Shown: one piece after another, positions 44,331 to 56,355 of the stretch | How the letters are laid out: each line of letters begins with the position of its first letter | Numbering within the stretch: position 1 is the stretch's first letter | Source of the DNA: Uranotaenia lowii | Lineage: Eukaryota; Arthropoda; Insecta; Diptera; Culicidae | NCBI RefSeq assembly: GCF_029784155.1 | Contig: NC_073691.1 | Coordinates: forward strand, 53,577,978-53,641,977 | Direction of reading: 5' to 3' | Length of the DNA: 64,000 nt | Translations under genes and position numbers: made by a program | Notes under the pieces: model-generated | What the model saw: the letters and a program-made list of their open reading frames with translations, nothing else | Databases searched by the model: none | Told to the model about the DNA's origin: nothing

Positions 44331-46463
44331 GTGAAAATCGGGTGTCGATACGACGTCCGCCGGTTGGAGAATCCAGAGGTGAAAAGGGCATACGTTGAAC
44401 AGCTAGAATCCCGAGCCTCGGAACTGCCGACAGACGGAACAGTCGAAGAACAGTGGTGTGGAATCAAGAATGCCTTTATCACGACGAGCCATGGTACTCT
44501 CGGTAAAGTTTGTGGAAGACGAAGTGAATGGATGTCGGATGAAACCTGGAGGATGATCGATGATCGGAGAAAGGCGAAAGTCGGAATTGAGCAGGCATGT
44601 ACCGGGTCAGCCAAAGCAGCCGCCCGCTTACGATATGCGGAGCTGGAAAAGGCAGTTAAACGAGCTTATAGACGAGACAAGAGAGCCTGGACAAACTCCC
44701 TAGAGGGAGAAAGAGCCGCCGCCATTGGAGATATCCGATTATTATATGATATTTCTCGCCGCCTTAGTGGTGCAAGGACTAATGCAAGAATGCCGCTGAA
44801 AAACCGAGCAGGTCAGCTGCTGACAGATCGAACAGATCAGCTCAAGCGTTGGACTGAGCACTTTGATCAACTTTTTCGAGTTACAAATAGCAATGGCCAA
44901 CAGAACCCGCAGCTCGAGGCGCCCACAGTAAGTCGCATTAATGGCGTCAACTCGGAAGTGCCCTCGCTGGCTGAAATAGAAGCGGCAATCAAGGACATGA
45001 AATCCAACAAAGCGCCTGGAATCGATTGCATTCCTGCTGAAATGCTCAAAGCCGACCCTGCCTTGTCAGCACAAATGTTGCACCGTCTTTTCGCTGACAT
45101 TTGGGATACTGCAACATTCCCGGCCGACTGGATGCAGGGTATCCTCGTAAAGGTCCCAAAGAAAGGAGACCTAACAGAGTGCGGTAACTGGCGTGGCATA
45201 ACTTTGATCTATACAACCCTTAAAGTACTCTGCAAAGTGATCCTGAACAGGATCCAGGAGAAAATCGACGCTACACTCCGACGGCAACAAGCTGGATTCC
45301 GATCCGGACGATCATGTGTGGACCACATCACAACGCTACGAATAATACTGGAACAAATCAACGAATTCCAGGACTCTCTTCTGCTGGTGTTCGTTGATTT
45401 CGAAAAAGCATTTGACCGACTGAACCACGAAAACATCTGGGCTGCTCTTAGACGACGAGGGGTCCCAGAGAAACTAGTCCATCTCATCGAAGCACAGTAC
45501 GAGGTATTTTCGTGCAAGGTCTTGCTCGACGGTGTCTTGTCCGAACCAATCCCGGTAACTGCTGGAGTGAGACAAGGATGTATCTTATCACCGCTACTTT
45601 TTCTAATCGTAATGGATGCGATTCTGACTGGATCGATCGACTGTGCACCGAACCGAGGATTGCCGTGGAATCCTTCAACAATGGAGCAACTGAACGACCT
45701 TGACCTGGCTGACGATTTTGTTTTGCTCCCCCAAACACAACCGGACATGCAGAGCAAACTCGACGACCTCACCGAAAGTTCCAAGGCAGCAGGTCTCCAA
45801 GTCAATGTCGGAAAGACCAAGTCGATGGAGATCAACAAAGGAAATCCCTCCATTTTCATGATAGCTGGGCAACAAGTTGAGAAAGTGGAGTGCTTCCAGT
45901 ATCTTGGTAGCCAGATTACGCCTGATGGTGGTACCAAGAAGGACATCGAAACCCGGATCAGAAAAGCCCGATTTGCGTTTGCGAGTCTCCGAAACATCTG
46001 GCGGTCACGCCAGATCTCTCTACGAACTAAGATCCGAATCTTCAACTCAAACGTCAAATCCGTATTGCTGTACGGGTGTGAAACTTGGTGCACATATGCG
46101 GTGACGATGCGAAAACTGCAAGTTTTTGTGAATCGCTGCCTACGGAACATCATCCGCGCTTGGTGGCCTGGCAACTGGATCTCAAACGTTGAACTTCATC
46201 GCCGGTGTCATCAAAAGGCGCTAGAAATCGAGATTCGGGAACGTAAGTGGAGATGGATTGGGCACACGCTGCGAAGAGATGAAAACGAGATTTGCAGAGA
46301 GGCGCTTGACTGGAATCCAGATGGGCATCGAAGAAGAGGCAGGCCCAAAAGCTCGTGGCGGCGAAGTCTAGCCGCTGAAATCCGCACAGTTGACGAGAAC
46401 CTTGGCTGGCAGCAAGTGAAGACGCTGGCTCCGGATCGCCAGCAGTGGAGATCTTTTATCTAA
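44331..46463 (+). CDS. RTE-type reverse transcriptase, uninterrupted, endonuclease missing
   Basis: A 710-residue open frame; the nominal first codon is GTG inside a longer open stretch, so the real start is lost with the 5' truncation. Residues 1-200 are the linker after the missing endonuclease. RT blocks: IKDMKSNKAPGIDCIPAEML (220-239), ILVKVPKKGDLTECGNWRGI (271-290), RQQAGFRSGRSCVDHI (318-333), FVDFEKAFDRL (354-364, catalytic Asp356), AGVRQGCILSPLLF (411-424), LADDFVLL (459-466, Asp461 and Asp462) and the C-terminal LLYGCETW (579-586), RKWRWIGHTLRRD (638-650) and RRRGRPKSSWRR (667-678) series typical of RTE. All catalytic residues remain and there are no stops, implying recent insertion. 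It cannot be autonomous without the endonuclease. Overlapping minus-strand frames (up to 321 codons) are antisense shadows. Confidence 0.95.
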   Translation: MKIGCRYDVRRLENPEVKRAYVEQLESRASELPTDGTVEEQWCGIKNAFITTSHGTLGKVCGRRSEWMSDETWRMIDDRRKAKVGIEQACTGSAKAAARLRYAELEKAVKRAYRRDKRAWTNSLEGERAAAIGDIRLLYDISRRLSGARTNARMPLKNRAGQLLTDRTDQLKRWTEHFDQLFRVTNSNGQQNPQLEAPTVSRINGVNSEVPSLAEIEAAIKDMKSNKAPGIDCIPAEMLKADPALSAQMLHRLFADIWDTATFPADWMQGILVKVPKKGDLTECGNWRGITLIYTTLKVLCKVILNRIQEKIDATLRRQQAGFRSGRSCVDHITTLRIILEQINEFQDSLLLVFVDFEKAFDRLNHENIWAALRRRGVPEKLVHLIEAQYEVFSCKVLLDGVLSEPIPVTAGVRQGCILSPLLFLIVMDAILTGSIDCAPNRGLPWNPSTMEQLNDLDLADDFVLLPQTQPDMQSKLDDLTESSKAAGLQVNVGKTKSMEINKGNPSIFMIAGQQVEKVECFQYLGSQITPDGGTKKDIETRIRKARFAFASLRNIWRSRQISLRTKIRIFNSNVKSVLLYGCETWCTYAVTMRKLQVFVNRCLRNIIRAWWPGNWISNVELHRRCHQKALEIEIRERKWRWIGHTLRRDENEICREALDWNPDGHRRRGRPKSSWRRSLAAEIRTVDENLGWQQVKTLAPDRQQWRSFI

Positions 46464-46470
46464 GCCCTAT

Positions 46471-46488
46471 GCGCCGGTAAACCGGCGC
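46471..46488 (+). other. Perfect GC hairpin in the RTE 3' end
   Basis: GCGCCGGT and ACCGGCGC pair over eight bases around a two-base loop just after the RTE stop codon. Such a structure may be what the RT recognises on its template; that role is inferred from position. Confidence 0.75.
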
Positions 46489-46519
46489 TGGACCCTTAGG
46501 TAGGTAGGTAGGTAGGGTC

Positions 46520-47750
46520 CGATTGGGTTCCCCATTTAAATTTGCCAATGATGTTGGTTGAAGCAAAAGAAATATCAATTGCTGTGTCCTGTTGATTTTG
46601 ATTGCGGCTTAATCTGGTTTTCTGCTAGTCTCTTCGCAGGGATCCCAAACTGAATCTGGATTCAGACCCCAGATTCTGTCTTCTGATCTTGATATTGAAT
46701 TGATCTCGAAGGCTGATCTTGGCCTTTAAATTGATCATTAATCAAAACTTTTGACACAGACTGGTTGAATTCGTACACATCTTTGTTTTCACTTGTTTCT
46801 CTTTCGTTTTTTTCACTTTAATAATCTTCAAAGCGCACATAGGAAGACTTCACTGGTCCAGATTTGTATGAGTTGATTTTTCTGACATTATTTCAGCACA
46901 GCACCCCCAATATTGATGCCATTTGATGAAAAAATGACTTTCTGGAAGCTTCAGCACAATTGGCTCAAGAACAAGCTGGCCCGATCGTCCTCAAATATGT
47001 ACGGAGATTTTCTCAAATCGTAAGAAAAATCACCATTATTTCACTCTTTATGTTCTAAAATATGTCTCGTAGAAAGAACCGACTCTTGGGGAGGAGGGGG
47101 TTTTGGTGATTGATTTTTACCTTTAATTATTTGCCCAATAATTCACAAATACAAAAAAATTAAACATATAAGATATGTTTGTAGCTTTAGGTTATTAATT
47201 TTTAAGTACTTTGACATTGGAATTTTCGCATCAAATCGTAATTTTAGAAAATTGGTCTTGATTCTAAAAGGTGATCTAAGGTCGTTTTCGTCGATGGCAA
47301 AAATCTTTGAATTTACTAAGAAGTTTAGTAGATTAAACATAGTTAATTAGGGCATTTAATGAGCTTTTTAAGGAGAGTCAAAATTTCACACATCATTTCC
47401 CGTTACCCAAATATATTTATTAAACAAGCAGAATTCTGCTGATTGATTTCTGAAACATGGAATGCCGAATTTTGGTGTCCTAAATGTGTTAATAATGTTA
47501 GACAATAAACTTGGAAAATAAATAATTTCAATCAGACTTTTTAGGTGAAGATGTTTTTTAACAGCAAAAATTTTTTATCCAAAATGAAAATCCTATGGAT
47601 GATATTTTCAAATGAAATTAGGATTTTTCGGATAATGTAAGAATTAAGTTAAAGAACTTCGAATTTGAATACCTATATATCAAAATTTCTCTTTTATCAT
47701 ATTCTGAAAATTATCGTCAAAATATTGAAAATGTATGGTATCCCTCACTC
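46520..47750. other. AT-rich sequence without recognisable gene
   Basis: No supportable coding frame, RNA gene or repeat boundary noticed. Confidence 0.5.
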
Positions 47751-48897
47751 CTTCAAAGAGGTGGATGAAAAGGGGGAGTAGAGGTCTCCCTTACAATTTT
47801 CAGTATAACTAGAGAGTTGATCGATCAAATTGAACCATATTTGGCATGTGAGGATATTTGGATACGAGAAATGTTTCTATTATAAATTGAGGCCCCATCT
47901 TTTTTAGCGGAAAGATATAAAGGAGGAAAGGGGGGCTTCCATACAATGTTTTTGCATAACTCGAGAATTAATCGAGCAAATGAAACCAAATTTGGCATCA
48001 AAAAGCATTGGAGTACGAAAAATACTTTTTCTATGTGAAACAATTCCTTTCTTGCAATAGGATGATAGAATTAGGAATATAGGAGGGGAAGAGGAGGCTT
48101 ACATTTAACTTTTTTTTTTACAAAATCCGAGAAATGGAAAAAACTTAACATGAAAATCATTTTGGTATGATTCTATGATTATATGACACACTTTCAGTGA
48201 GTCAAAGGAAAGGGAGGAGGGAGGTGAGCCCAATACAATTTTATTAGCATAAGTTCTCAACAAATAAGTTCTAACGAAGCCAACAAATGGACACAAATAT
48301 GACATGGAAAAGTACTTGGTTACGAGATATGTTTCTACGATTGTTTTAGACCCTTACGCTTTACAGTGTAGAGAGGGGAAGAAAGGAGAAGGCTCCATAT
48401 ACATTTCGTTGTAAAGCTTAAAAACTTATCAACCAATCAATGGAACTATATTTGATATAAGAGGATTTTCGGGAACGAAAAAAATGGGTATGATTATTAA
48501 AGATCACGACCTCCATTCAGCAGGAGGTGAAAGAAAGAACAGGGGAGGGGGCTCTCTTATCAGTTTTTAGCATAAATTTAGAACATATCAAGCAAAAACA
48601 ACCATATTTTATAAGTTAGATTGTTTGCGTACGATTAATTTGGGCCCTCCCAGCCCAGGGTGTTATTATCAGATCTTTAACACAAATTTATAGCTCATGA
48701 TTCAAAAAATTAGTTTCAGTCATCTCAAAACTCCAGCAATTCAAAACTCCAGCTGCAGCTCTCATTTAATAGCGGTTGCTTTAGAATTATGTTATAATTT
48801 GATTTAAAATAATGCCAACAAACAATAAAAATTTCAATAATTTCTGAAAATACTATTTGATTTTGGAAGGTGTAGCAAAGCACACCGGGTCAGCTAG
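47750..48897 (+). mobile_element. Helitron-like 3' region ending in a hairpin and CTAG
   Basis: The right end is GGTGTAGCAAAGCACACC (a short stem-loop), then GGGTCAGCTAG followed by T. A hairpin about ten bases before a CTRR end and insertion next to T are the known 3' features of Helitrons, and ACCGGGTCAGCTAG is a common form in insects. The 5' end (TC) and any helicase gene are not visible, so this is a non-autonomous or truncated copy. Confidence 0.8.
47790..48650. repeat. Diverged minisatellite inside the Helitron, about 150-bp unit, six units
   Basis: Units starting near 47800, 47950, 48117, 48245, 48411 and 48570 share the order GCATAACTCGAGAATTAATC, a CAAATGGAACCAAATTTGGC-like block, a GGAGTACGAAAAATA / GGTTACGAGATATGTTTCTA block and a purine-rich GGAGGGGAAGAGGAGGCT-type block followed by ATACAATTTT. 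Units are strongly diverged from one another. Confidence 0.75.
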
Positions 48898-50040
48898 TTG
48901 GAAATAAAATGCCCGGATTTTGCTAGGTTTTTAAATAAGAATTGTCCTGTTTGTCCGGCCCGGAAACGCGATGAAAAAATTCTGGCAAACTTAGTTTAAC
49001 CCCCAAAACCCCTCCGTTCCTACGGCCATGCTCTAGTATGCTATTGAACAATACAAGTTCGAAACAAGTTCATACTTGCAATTGAATGAGTGATTTTGTT
49101 TCGAGTACGGTGTATAATACTAGGTTGTATAATTTGACAAACAAAAATCTTGAACTTAGTTGATTGATTCATGTTTTTAATGCTAAATTGCAATGAATTC
49201 AAAAAATGGACTTTGAAAAATTCCAAGTATCGGGTATAATTTATGCTCCAAATATGTATCCAAAAAGTATTTTCCTCATACTGAATGTGAATGAAGCTGC
49301 TTTCAGTCGTATAAACCACCAATTGAGCTAAAACTTTCAGAAAGTCATTTATCAAAATAAATGTACCAATCTAGGGTGCCATCCTCAAAATAACGATTGA
49401 CTTGCCCATAAAATCTATAATGTACACATGAACGTTTAAAAAATCAGTCCGTTCTTGAGAAAACTAATATATAGCTCTCGGTAAATCTATTAATTATCAT
49501 AAATGTGATGATTTTAATTTTAATTCTTTAAGTTTTGCTCGAGCCAGTGTTCAATTCTCTAGAGTATGTGGCCGTACCGTAAAATGACTTTAGGATAGGA
49601 TGTCTTCTTGTGATTACATGTGAAAAGATGTTTTTCAACTTCAAAGTATTTTTTTTTTATTTAAAACTGACAATTGCTTGCAATAGGCTATTGAAATTTA
49701 TTAAGAAAAATTCCATGGGAAGAAATCAGTCTACAATGACATAGAAAAAAAAATCGAATATGTATCTTAATACCAGTCCAGATTTATGTTATAAGTTTTT
49801 TTAAACTTATATCATGTCTCCTACAAAAGCTTATATCATTCAATTTCCCTTAACGTTATATTAAAAAGATTTTTTTTCGCTTTACAACTTTCTCTTACTT
49901 TAGTCTCAAAAGGCAACTAAGAAGAAAACTTATGTTACATTTAAAATTTTTTTCATTATTATTCTGATACGATATTTGAGCGAACTTGCAAACATTTAAA
50001 TTTAACCCATTCCCTCGTAATTATCTAGCAGTGTGTAAAA
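48898..50040. other. AT-rich sequence without recognisable gene
   Basis: Immediately after the Helitron end is AATAAAATGCCCGGATTTTG, resembling in inverse orientation the motif near 575-605. The rest is homopolymer-rich; the 104-codon minus-strand frame (49041-49355) has no recognisable domain. Confidence 0.45.
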
Positions 50041-51640
50041 TAAAATGAAAACGAATCACCCCTCGGTGAACAAAAACAAACAAATACCTGCACGAAAAGT
50101 GATTGAAATCCACAAAGTTGGCAGCAGTGGCGCTAACAAAAAGGCAGTTCCGGGAAAAAATCAGGCAAAGTGGTTGGAAAAGTGCAACCGGTGGTGAAGT
50201 TGCTGAAAAACGGCAACATATTGCCGCATCATTATCGGTTTGCCGCAGGTAAGCGGATACATCATCGTCGCCATCCAGAGCGCGATTTTAAAACTCCCTC
50301 GAACAGTTTTCTCCACCACAGGACCCGAAAATATTCTGCTCCGCCAACAAGAGCCAGCAACTTTGTCGCCAGCACGCGAAGCGTGAATTTCGTCCGGTCA
50401 TATCACTCTCGGAACCACAGGTAAGCGGAAATTAAATTCCTGCTAAAGCAGCGCGCTTACCGAAGCCCTTACTCCGCAGATTTCGCTTGGCGGCAGAGGC
50501 AAAAAGAAAATCCGCCACCACCAAAAGCGGACACGGGGTGATCGCTGGGGAAAATTTAAACCAGCTAAAGAAAAAGGCCGTAAGAGTGAGTAGACCATCA
50601 TTTTTTTTAAACGATTCCCGTTGCTGATCGGAACTCTTCATCCGACAGGGCCTTTTTTTTATATGCGGCTTTTGCAAACCGTTGCGAACCGATCGTCAGA
50701 CGACTGGCTCGTGTATCGGCACCATTGCCGTACACTTCGCTTTCCCTTTCGGGAACAGTTGTTTATAGCAGAGCGTGGAGACAAATTCCGGGAACCACTT
50801 GCCTCGGAGCTGAGTTGCCTGCATGGCATATCGTTTGGGTTGGAAAGACCACCAATTTCTCCCCTTTTGGGCACCGAACGGCCAGATAGCAGCTGTAGAA
50901 AGAGGATCATCGCATAGCCAATCCTTTTTTGGGATCTGAAGCAGAACATTACCGATCTTGGGACAGCTGATGACAGAGCGGTTCGACCTTTCATCGAGAA
51001 AACATTGGGTCCACGGAACCGCTGCGAACGCGTACAGCTTACATGTGCCTTCGAACACAGTCGAGGGTGAAGGAGTTTTGCCAGGAACGGACGACATCTT
51101 CGGGCACCGGATCCCGAAACGGACTCGTGCGCTTGGAGGAAGCGTGAGTTTTCTTCAGCTTCGGATCGAAGTCAAGCATCATCAAATACAAATCAAGTTC
51201 CCGCAAATCGGACCGGGTAATCAGACGTGACGTGGAGGAGGGTCGCGTAAAGAAGAGGAAGTGGGTGAGCTTACGGTGCGGTGCAGCTTTCTTCTAGTGA
51301 CTTCCTGGTGAGGAGCCACAAACTAAACGGTGCGGCACGGGTGAGGTCAACCGAAGCGTGTCGCACAAGCAGCGAAGGTCGACGAATTTGTTTTGTGCAA
51401 GGAATAACGACTGGTGAATTGGATTAGCAAACACACCGAGCGCGGTGTACAGTATACGGCGCGGGTGAGGTCAACCAAAGCGCGTCGTACCTTCCGGAGC
51501 CAATGGCACTGGGACAGTGGGAAGCCCGCATTTCGTCGTGCAAAATCATCGAGCCTGAAGTAGCCCCGAAGAGGGCAGTGACGTCGTCAAAGATGGTGCA
51601 AAATAAACACACGTAAGTCACTAGATCATGCAATTATGGG
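50041..51640 (+). other. GC-richer, splice-signal-bearing island (possible untranslated exons)
   Basis: Composition changes sharply from AT-rich flanks. Strong 5' splice-site matches occur at GCCGCAG|GTAAGCGG (junction after 50249) and CCACAG|GTAAGCGG (after about 50420), with a pyrimidine-rich TTTTCTCCACCACAG acceptor-like site ending near 50320. A short ATG frame (50045-50197, 50 codons) precedes. A direct repeat with GGGTGAGGTCAACC lies at 51327-51365 and 51455-51489, and AATAAA followed by ACGTAAGT lies near 51602. No protein domain is recognisable in any frame. Either untranslated exons of a host gene or the leader of an LTR retroelement would fit. Confidence 0.45.
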
Positions 51641-53690
51641 GGGACAATAAAATGGGTTTGAGCCAATTTGCAACAAAACCAAAAGTTGCTCCAAATATGT
51701 TTGCTATTTTTATTTTTTCGTTGGTGGCATAGACCACGGAGTAAGCCTCCATAATACTTATTTAGAATCAAAACAAGAAAAGTTAGAAACTATTATCACT
51801 TTCTTCCTCCACCCGTACACAGCTCACGAAGCATCAACGACTTGTAGAAGCTTTGCCAACCTGAATTCCACCACTTTCCACCAACCCCCAAAAGACACCT
51901 TCATCAACGGAAACGACGGGCGCACGGCGGCATCGTCGCCGTCTTTTATGAATTGTTGTAAAACTCATACTTTCTTCTCCGATCGAGCGAGAACTGCCAG
52001 GCTGGCTGAAAGGACGCAAAAATAAACCGAGAATGAATGCTGAGACAAGCTTGGCCCCAGCATTCATTTCCATGATAATGCGGTCCGACGGCGGAGAACA
52101 ATCGGCGGAAATGTGTATTCAATGAAACATTGGACCGTGTCGATTAATGCGAAGCCGAAAATGTTTAAAAGAAAAATTGTAAGAATGAAAAAAAATAAAT
52201 GGATTTATAAATTTAGATTAAAATAAATTTGGTTTAAAAGCTGGATGAAAAGAATTTGATTGAAAATTTCTATCATGTATGCTGATTTTTTCCTTGCATG
52301 GCGACTGTAAAAAATAAACTATGTACGACGATTTAACGGGAACAAAGCTGTTTCGATTCTGGTTTTAAAGCCCAATTTTTTTAAGAATACTTCTTCCCAA
52401 CCTAACGCGGGTAGATGGATGCACTTTTCGAACCGTCTTGCCTCGGAAAAGGGCAGTTCTTTCAATGTGGGCTGCGAAAACTATGCATTCATATTTTTCA
52501 TCGTCTTTTCTTCACTACTGGAAAAGGAAACGAGCATTCGAACAGGAATACTAAGACGAAAGGAAAAGTTTTCGCCCTTTCCCCCTTCTCGGGAGTAAGG
52601 ACCGAAACGAGATTCTTCCTATTGGGAATAGGTCGTTACTCTCCCGTGCTTTCGCGGTAAGGGGGGATGACATTTTTCGAAGTGGTGAAACGTTGAAAGG
52701 AAAAGTTATGAAAAACATAAAAAAAAACCGGCAAAACTTAACTCGCAGAAAGATTAATGAGTATTGTTGGGAAAATGAAAACTACACAGGGAACAAACGA
52801 AAACAATGGTAAGTGATGGTTTTTGGAAAACTTTAGAAAAATTCACAGAAAAAAAAGTGGGCGGGGGATTTGTTACTGGAGGTGTTCTACAAGGACGGGT
52901 ACAACTCTCGCAAATGGAATACAAAAAGGGGCAAATCAAAGCAAAGCGTTGTAACTTTTCTGTGTCTGCATTCTGAAGCAATTCATCTTGCCATTCGTTC
53001 CTACGGGAGACGTGGTCAGGGAGCGTTTTCTGGAAAAAGTAACGTTGCACTGTGGAAACCATTCAGGAGATGTTGTTTTTTATTTTGCTTTTCTCACTGA
53101 CGTTTCTGGACACGCTTCTTACTAACAAATGACCTTCGTTTGTTATTCAGATCTTGAGAAACAGAAAAACATAACTGATGTGATGCTGAACGGCGTAAGA
53201 TAAATGAAAAGTCAGAGTTTTTAGTAATGCGCATGTAAATGTAAACATGAGCCTGCATTTACTAGCGAGAAGATTCATGAGCAATTCAAAGTTTCGAATT
53301 TCAAATATATATTCCAAAGTTATTGTAATGGTTACTTTTCGATGCACATATTTTTAATAAAACGACTGAAGCCAGTGGGATTCGGTTGCCAAGTTAATCC
53401 AATTTACATTGACGAATAAATGTCTTGGGTTTCAAAAACAAATTTCAATAAACCCGTTTTTCAATCAGACTCTCTGGAGCCACTATAGATTTTCAAAAAA
53501 AAAAAGGATGAATTGGAGAAACCTCCAGCTTCTGCCGAATATGCTGAGAACTGGAGCGTCCAGATCCAGAATAAAAAAATTTCCACTTAATTTTTTGTTT
53601 GGGAAAAAAATATTTCTTTTTAAAAATCAAATAAAAGAGTGTCCATAACAAACAAAAAGTATGAATCCTCGAAAAAAGATAATGCTTTCA
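51641..53690. other. Mixed-complexity sequence without recognisable gene
   Basis: A minus-strand ATG frame of 79 codons (51834-52073) begins with a hydrophobic stretch (LVSAFILGLFL), suggestive of a signal peptide, but has no domain that I recognise. Other frames (81 and 102 codons) are similarly featureless. The stretch shows no obvious transposon ends. Confidence 0.4.
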
Positions 53691-54984
53691 ACTTTTTTTT
53701 TTTATAATTTTTGTTATTTTTGTTATATTCAAAATATTTAAAAAATTTATATTTTTTGTATTTCTTGAATTTTTTATAATATTTGTTATTCTCGTAATTT
53801 TTGTTATTTTTGTTATTTTTGTAAGTTTTGTAATTTTTGTAATTTTTGCAATTTTTGTAATTTTTGTAATTTACAATTTTTGTAATTTTTGTAATATTTG
53901 TAATTTTTGTAATTTTTGTATTTTTTGTAATTTTTGTAATTTTTGTAATTTTTGTAATTTTTGTAATTTTTGTAATTTTTGTAATTTTTGTAATTTTTGT
54001 AATTTTTGTAATTTTTGTAATTTTTGTAATTTTTGTAATTTTCGTAATTTTTGTAATTTTTGTAATTTTTGTAATTTTTGTAATTTTTGTAATTTTTGTA
54101 ATTTTTGTAATTTTTAAAATTTTTGTAATTTTTGTAATTTTTAAAATTTTTGTAATTTTTAAAATTTAAGTAATTTTTGTAATTGTTGTAATTTTTGTAA
54201 TTTTTGTAATTTTTGTAATTTTTGTAATTTTTGTAATTTTTGTAATTTTTGTGATTTTTGTAATTTTTGTAATTTTTGTAATTTTTGTAATTTTTGTAAT
54301 TTTTTTAATTTTTGTAATTTTTGTAATTTTTGAAGTTTTTGGAATTTTTGTAATTTTTGTAATTTTTGTAATTTTTGTAATTTTTGTAATTTTTGTAATT
54401 TTTGTAATTTTTGTAATTTTTGTAATTTTTGTAATTTTTGTAATTTTTGTAATTTTTGTAATTTTTGTAATTTTTGTAATTTTTGTAATTTTTGTAATTT
54501 TTGTAATTTTTGTAATTTTTGTAATTTTTGTAATTTTTGTAATTTTTGTAATTTTTGTAATTTTTGTCATTTTTGTTATTCTTGTATTTTTTGTAATTTT
54601 TGTAATTTTTGTAATTTTTGAAATTTTTGTAATTTTTGTAATTTTTGTATTTTTGAAATTTTTGTAATTTTTGTAATTTTTGTAATTTTTGTTATATTTG
54701 TAATTTTTGTAATTTTTGTATTTTTTGTAATTTTTGTAATTTTTGTAATTTTTATAATTTTTGTAATTTTTGTAATTTTTGTAATTTTTGTAATTTTTGT
54801 AATTTTTGTAATTTTTGTAATTTTTGTAATTTTTGTAATTTTTTTAATTTTTGTAATTTTTGTAATTTTTGTAATTTTTGTAATTTTTGTAATTTTTGTA
54901 ATTTTTGTCCTTTTTGTAATTTTTGTCATTTTTGTCATTTTTGTAATTTTTGTAATTTATGCAATTTTTGTTAATTTTGTTATT

Positions 54985-56355
54985 TTTGTCATTTTTGTCA
55001 TTTTTGTCATTTTTGTCATTTTTGTCATTTTTGTCATTTTTGTCATTTTTGTCATTTTTGTCATTTTTGTCATTTTTGTCATTTTTGTCATTTTTGGCAT
55101 TTTTGTCATTTTTGTCATTTTTGTCATTTTTGTCATTTTTGTCATTTTTGTCATTTTTGTCATTTTTGTCATTTTTGTCATTTTTGTCATTTTTGTCATT
55201 TTTGTCATTTTTGTCATTTTTGTCATTTTTGTCATTTTTGTCATTTTTGTCATTTTTGTCATTTTTGTCATTTTTGTCATTTTTGTCATTTTTGTCATTT
55301 TTGTCATTTTTGTCATTTTTGTCATTTTTGTCATTTTTGTCATTTTTGTCATTTTTGTCATTTTTGTCATTTTTGTCATTTTTGTCATTTTTGTCATTTT
55401 TGTCATTTTTGTCATTTTTGTCATTTTTGTCATTTTTGTCATTTTTGTCATTTTTGTCATTTTTGTCATTTTTGTCATTTTTGTCATTTTTGTCATTTTT
55501 GTCATTTTTGTCATTTTTGTCATTTTTGTCATTTTTGTCATTTTTGTCATTTTTGTCATTTTTGTCATTTTTGTCATTTTTGTCATTTTTGTCATTTTTG
55601 TCATTTTTGTCATTTTTGTCATTTTTGTCATTTTTGTCATTTTTGTCATTTTTGTCATTTTTGTCATTTTTGTCATTTTTGTCATTTTTGTCATTTTTGT
55701 CATTTTTGTCATTTTTGTCATTTTTGTCATTTTTGTCATTTTTGTCATTTTTGTCATTTTTGTCATTTTTGTCATTTTTGTCATTTTTGTCATTTTTGTC
55801 ATTTTTGTCATTTTTGTCATTTTTGTCATTTTTGTCATTTTTGTCATTTTTGTCATTTTTGTCATTTTTGTCATTTTTGTCATTTTTGTCATTTTTGTCA
55901 TTTTTGTCATTTTTGTCATTTTTGTCATTTTTGTCATTTTTGTCATTTTTGTCATTTTTGTCATTTTTGTCATTTTTGTCATTTTTGTCATTTTTGTCAT
56001 TTTTGTCATTTTTGTCATTTTTGTCATTTTTGTCATTTTTGTCATTTTTGTCATTTTTGTCATTTTTGTCATTTTTGTCATTTTTGTCATTTTTGTCATT
56101 TTTGTCATTTTTGTCATTTTTGTCATTTTTGTCATTTTTGTCATTTTTGTCATTTTTGTCATTTTTGTCATTTTTGTCATTTTTGTCATTTTTGTCATTT
56201 TTGTCATTTTTGTCATTTTTGTCATTTTTGTCATTTTTGTCATTTTTGTCATTTTTGTCATTTTTGTCATTTTTGTCATTTTTGTCATTTTTGTCATTTT
56301 TGTCATTTTTGTCATTTTTGTCATTTTTGTCATTTTTGTCATTTTTGTCATTTTT
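54985..56355. repeat. GTCATTTTT block, about 150 copies
   Basis: Nearly perfect head-to-tail copies; only one early unit (GGCATTTTT near 55096) departs from the consensus before the edge. The homogeneity implies recent expansion. Confidence 0.97.

Larger units (their letters stand above)
44300..46519 (+). mobile_element. RTE-clade LINE, 5'-truncated
   Basis: The element has lost its endonuclease; recognisable protein begins near 44,325. ORF2 runs without break to 46463. Seven bases after the stop is a perfect GC-rich hairpin GCGCCGGTAAACCGGCGC (46471-46488), followed by GGACCC, a (TAGG)n tail (46497-46516) and GGGTCC. A very short 3' untranslated region and a simple-sequence tail rather than poly(A) are known features of RTE LINEs. 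Confidence 0.93.

Noticed and set aside
45209..46174. 321-codon minus-strand frame
   Set aside because: Antisense shadow of the RTE RT frame; no domain.
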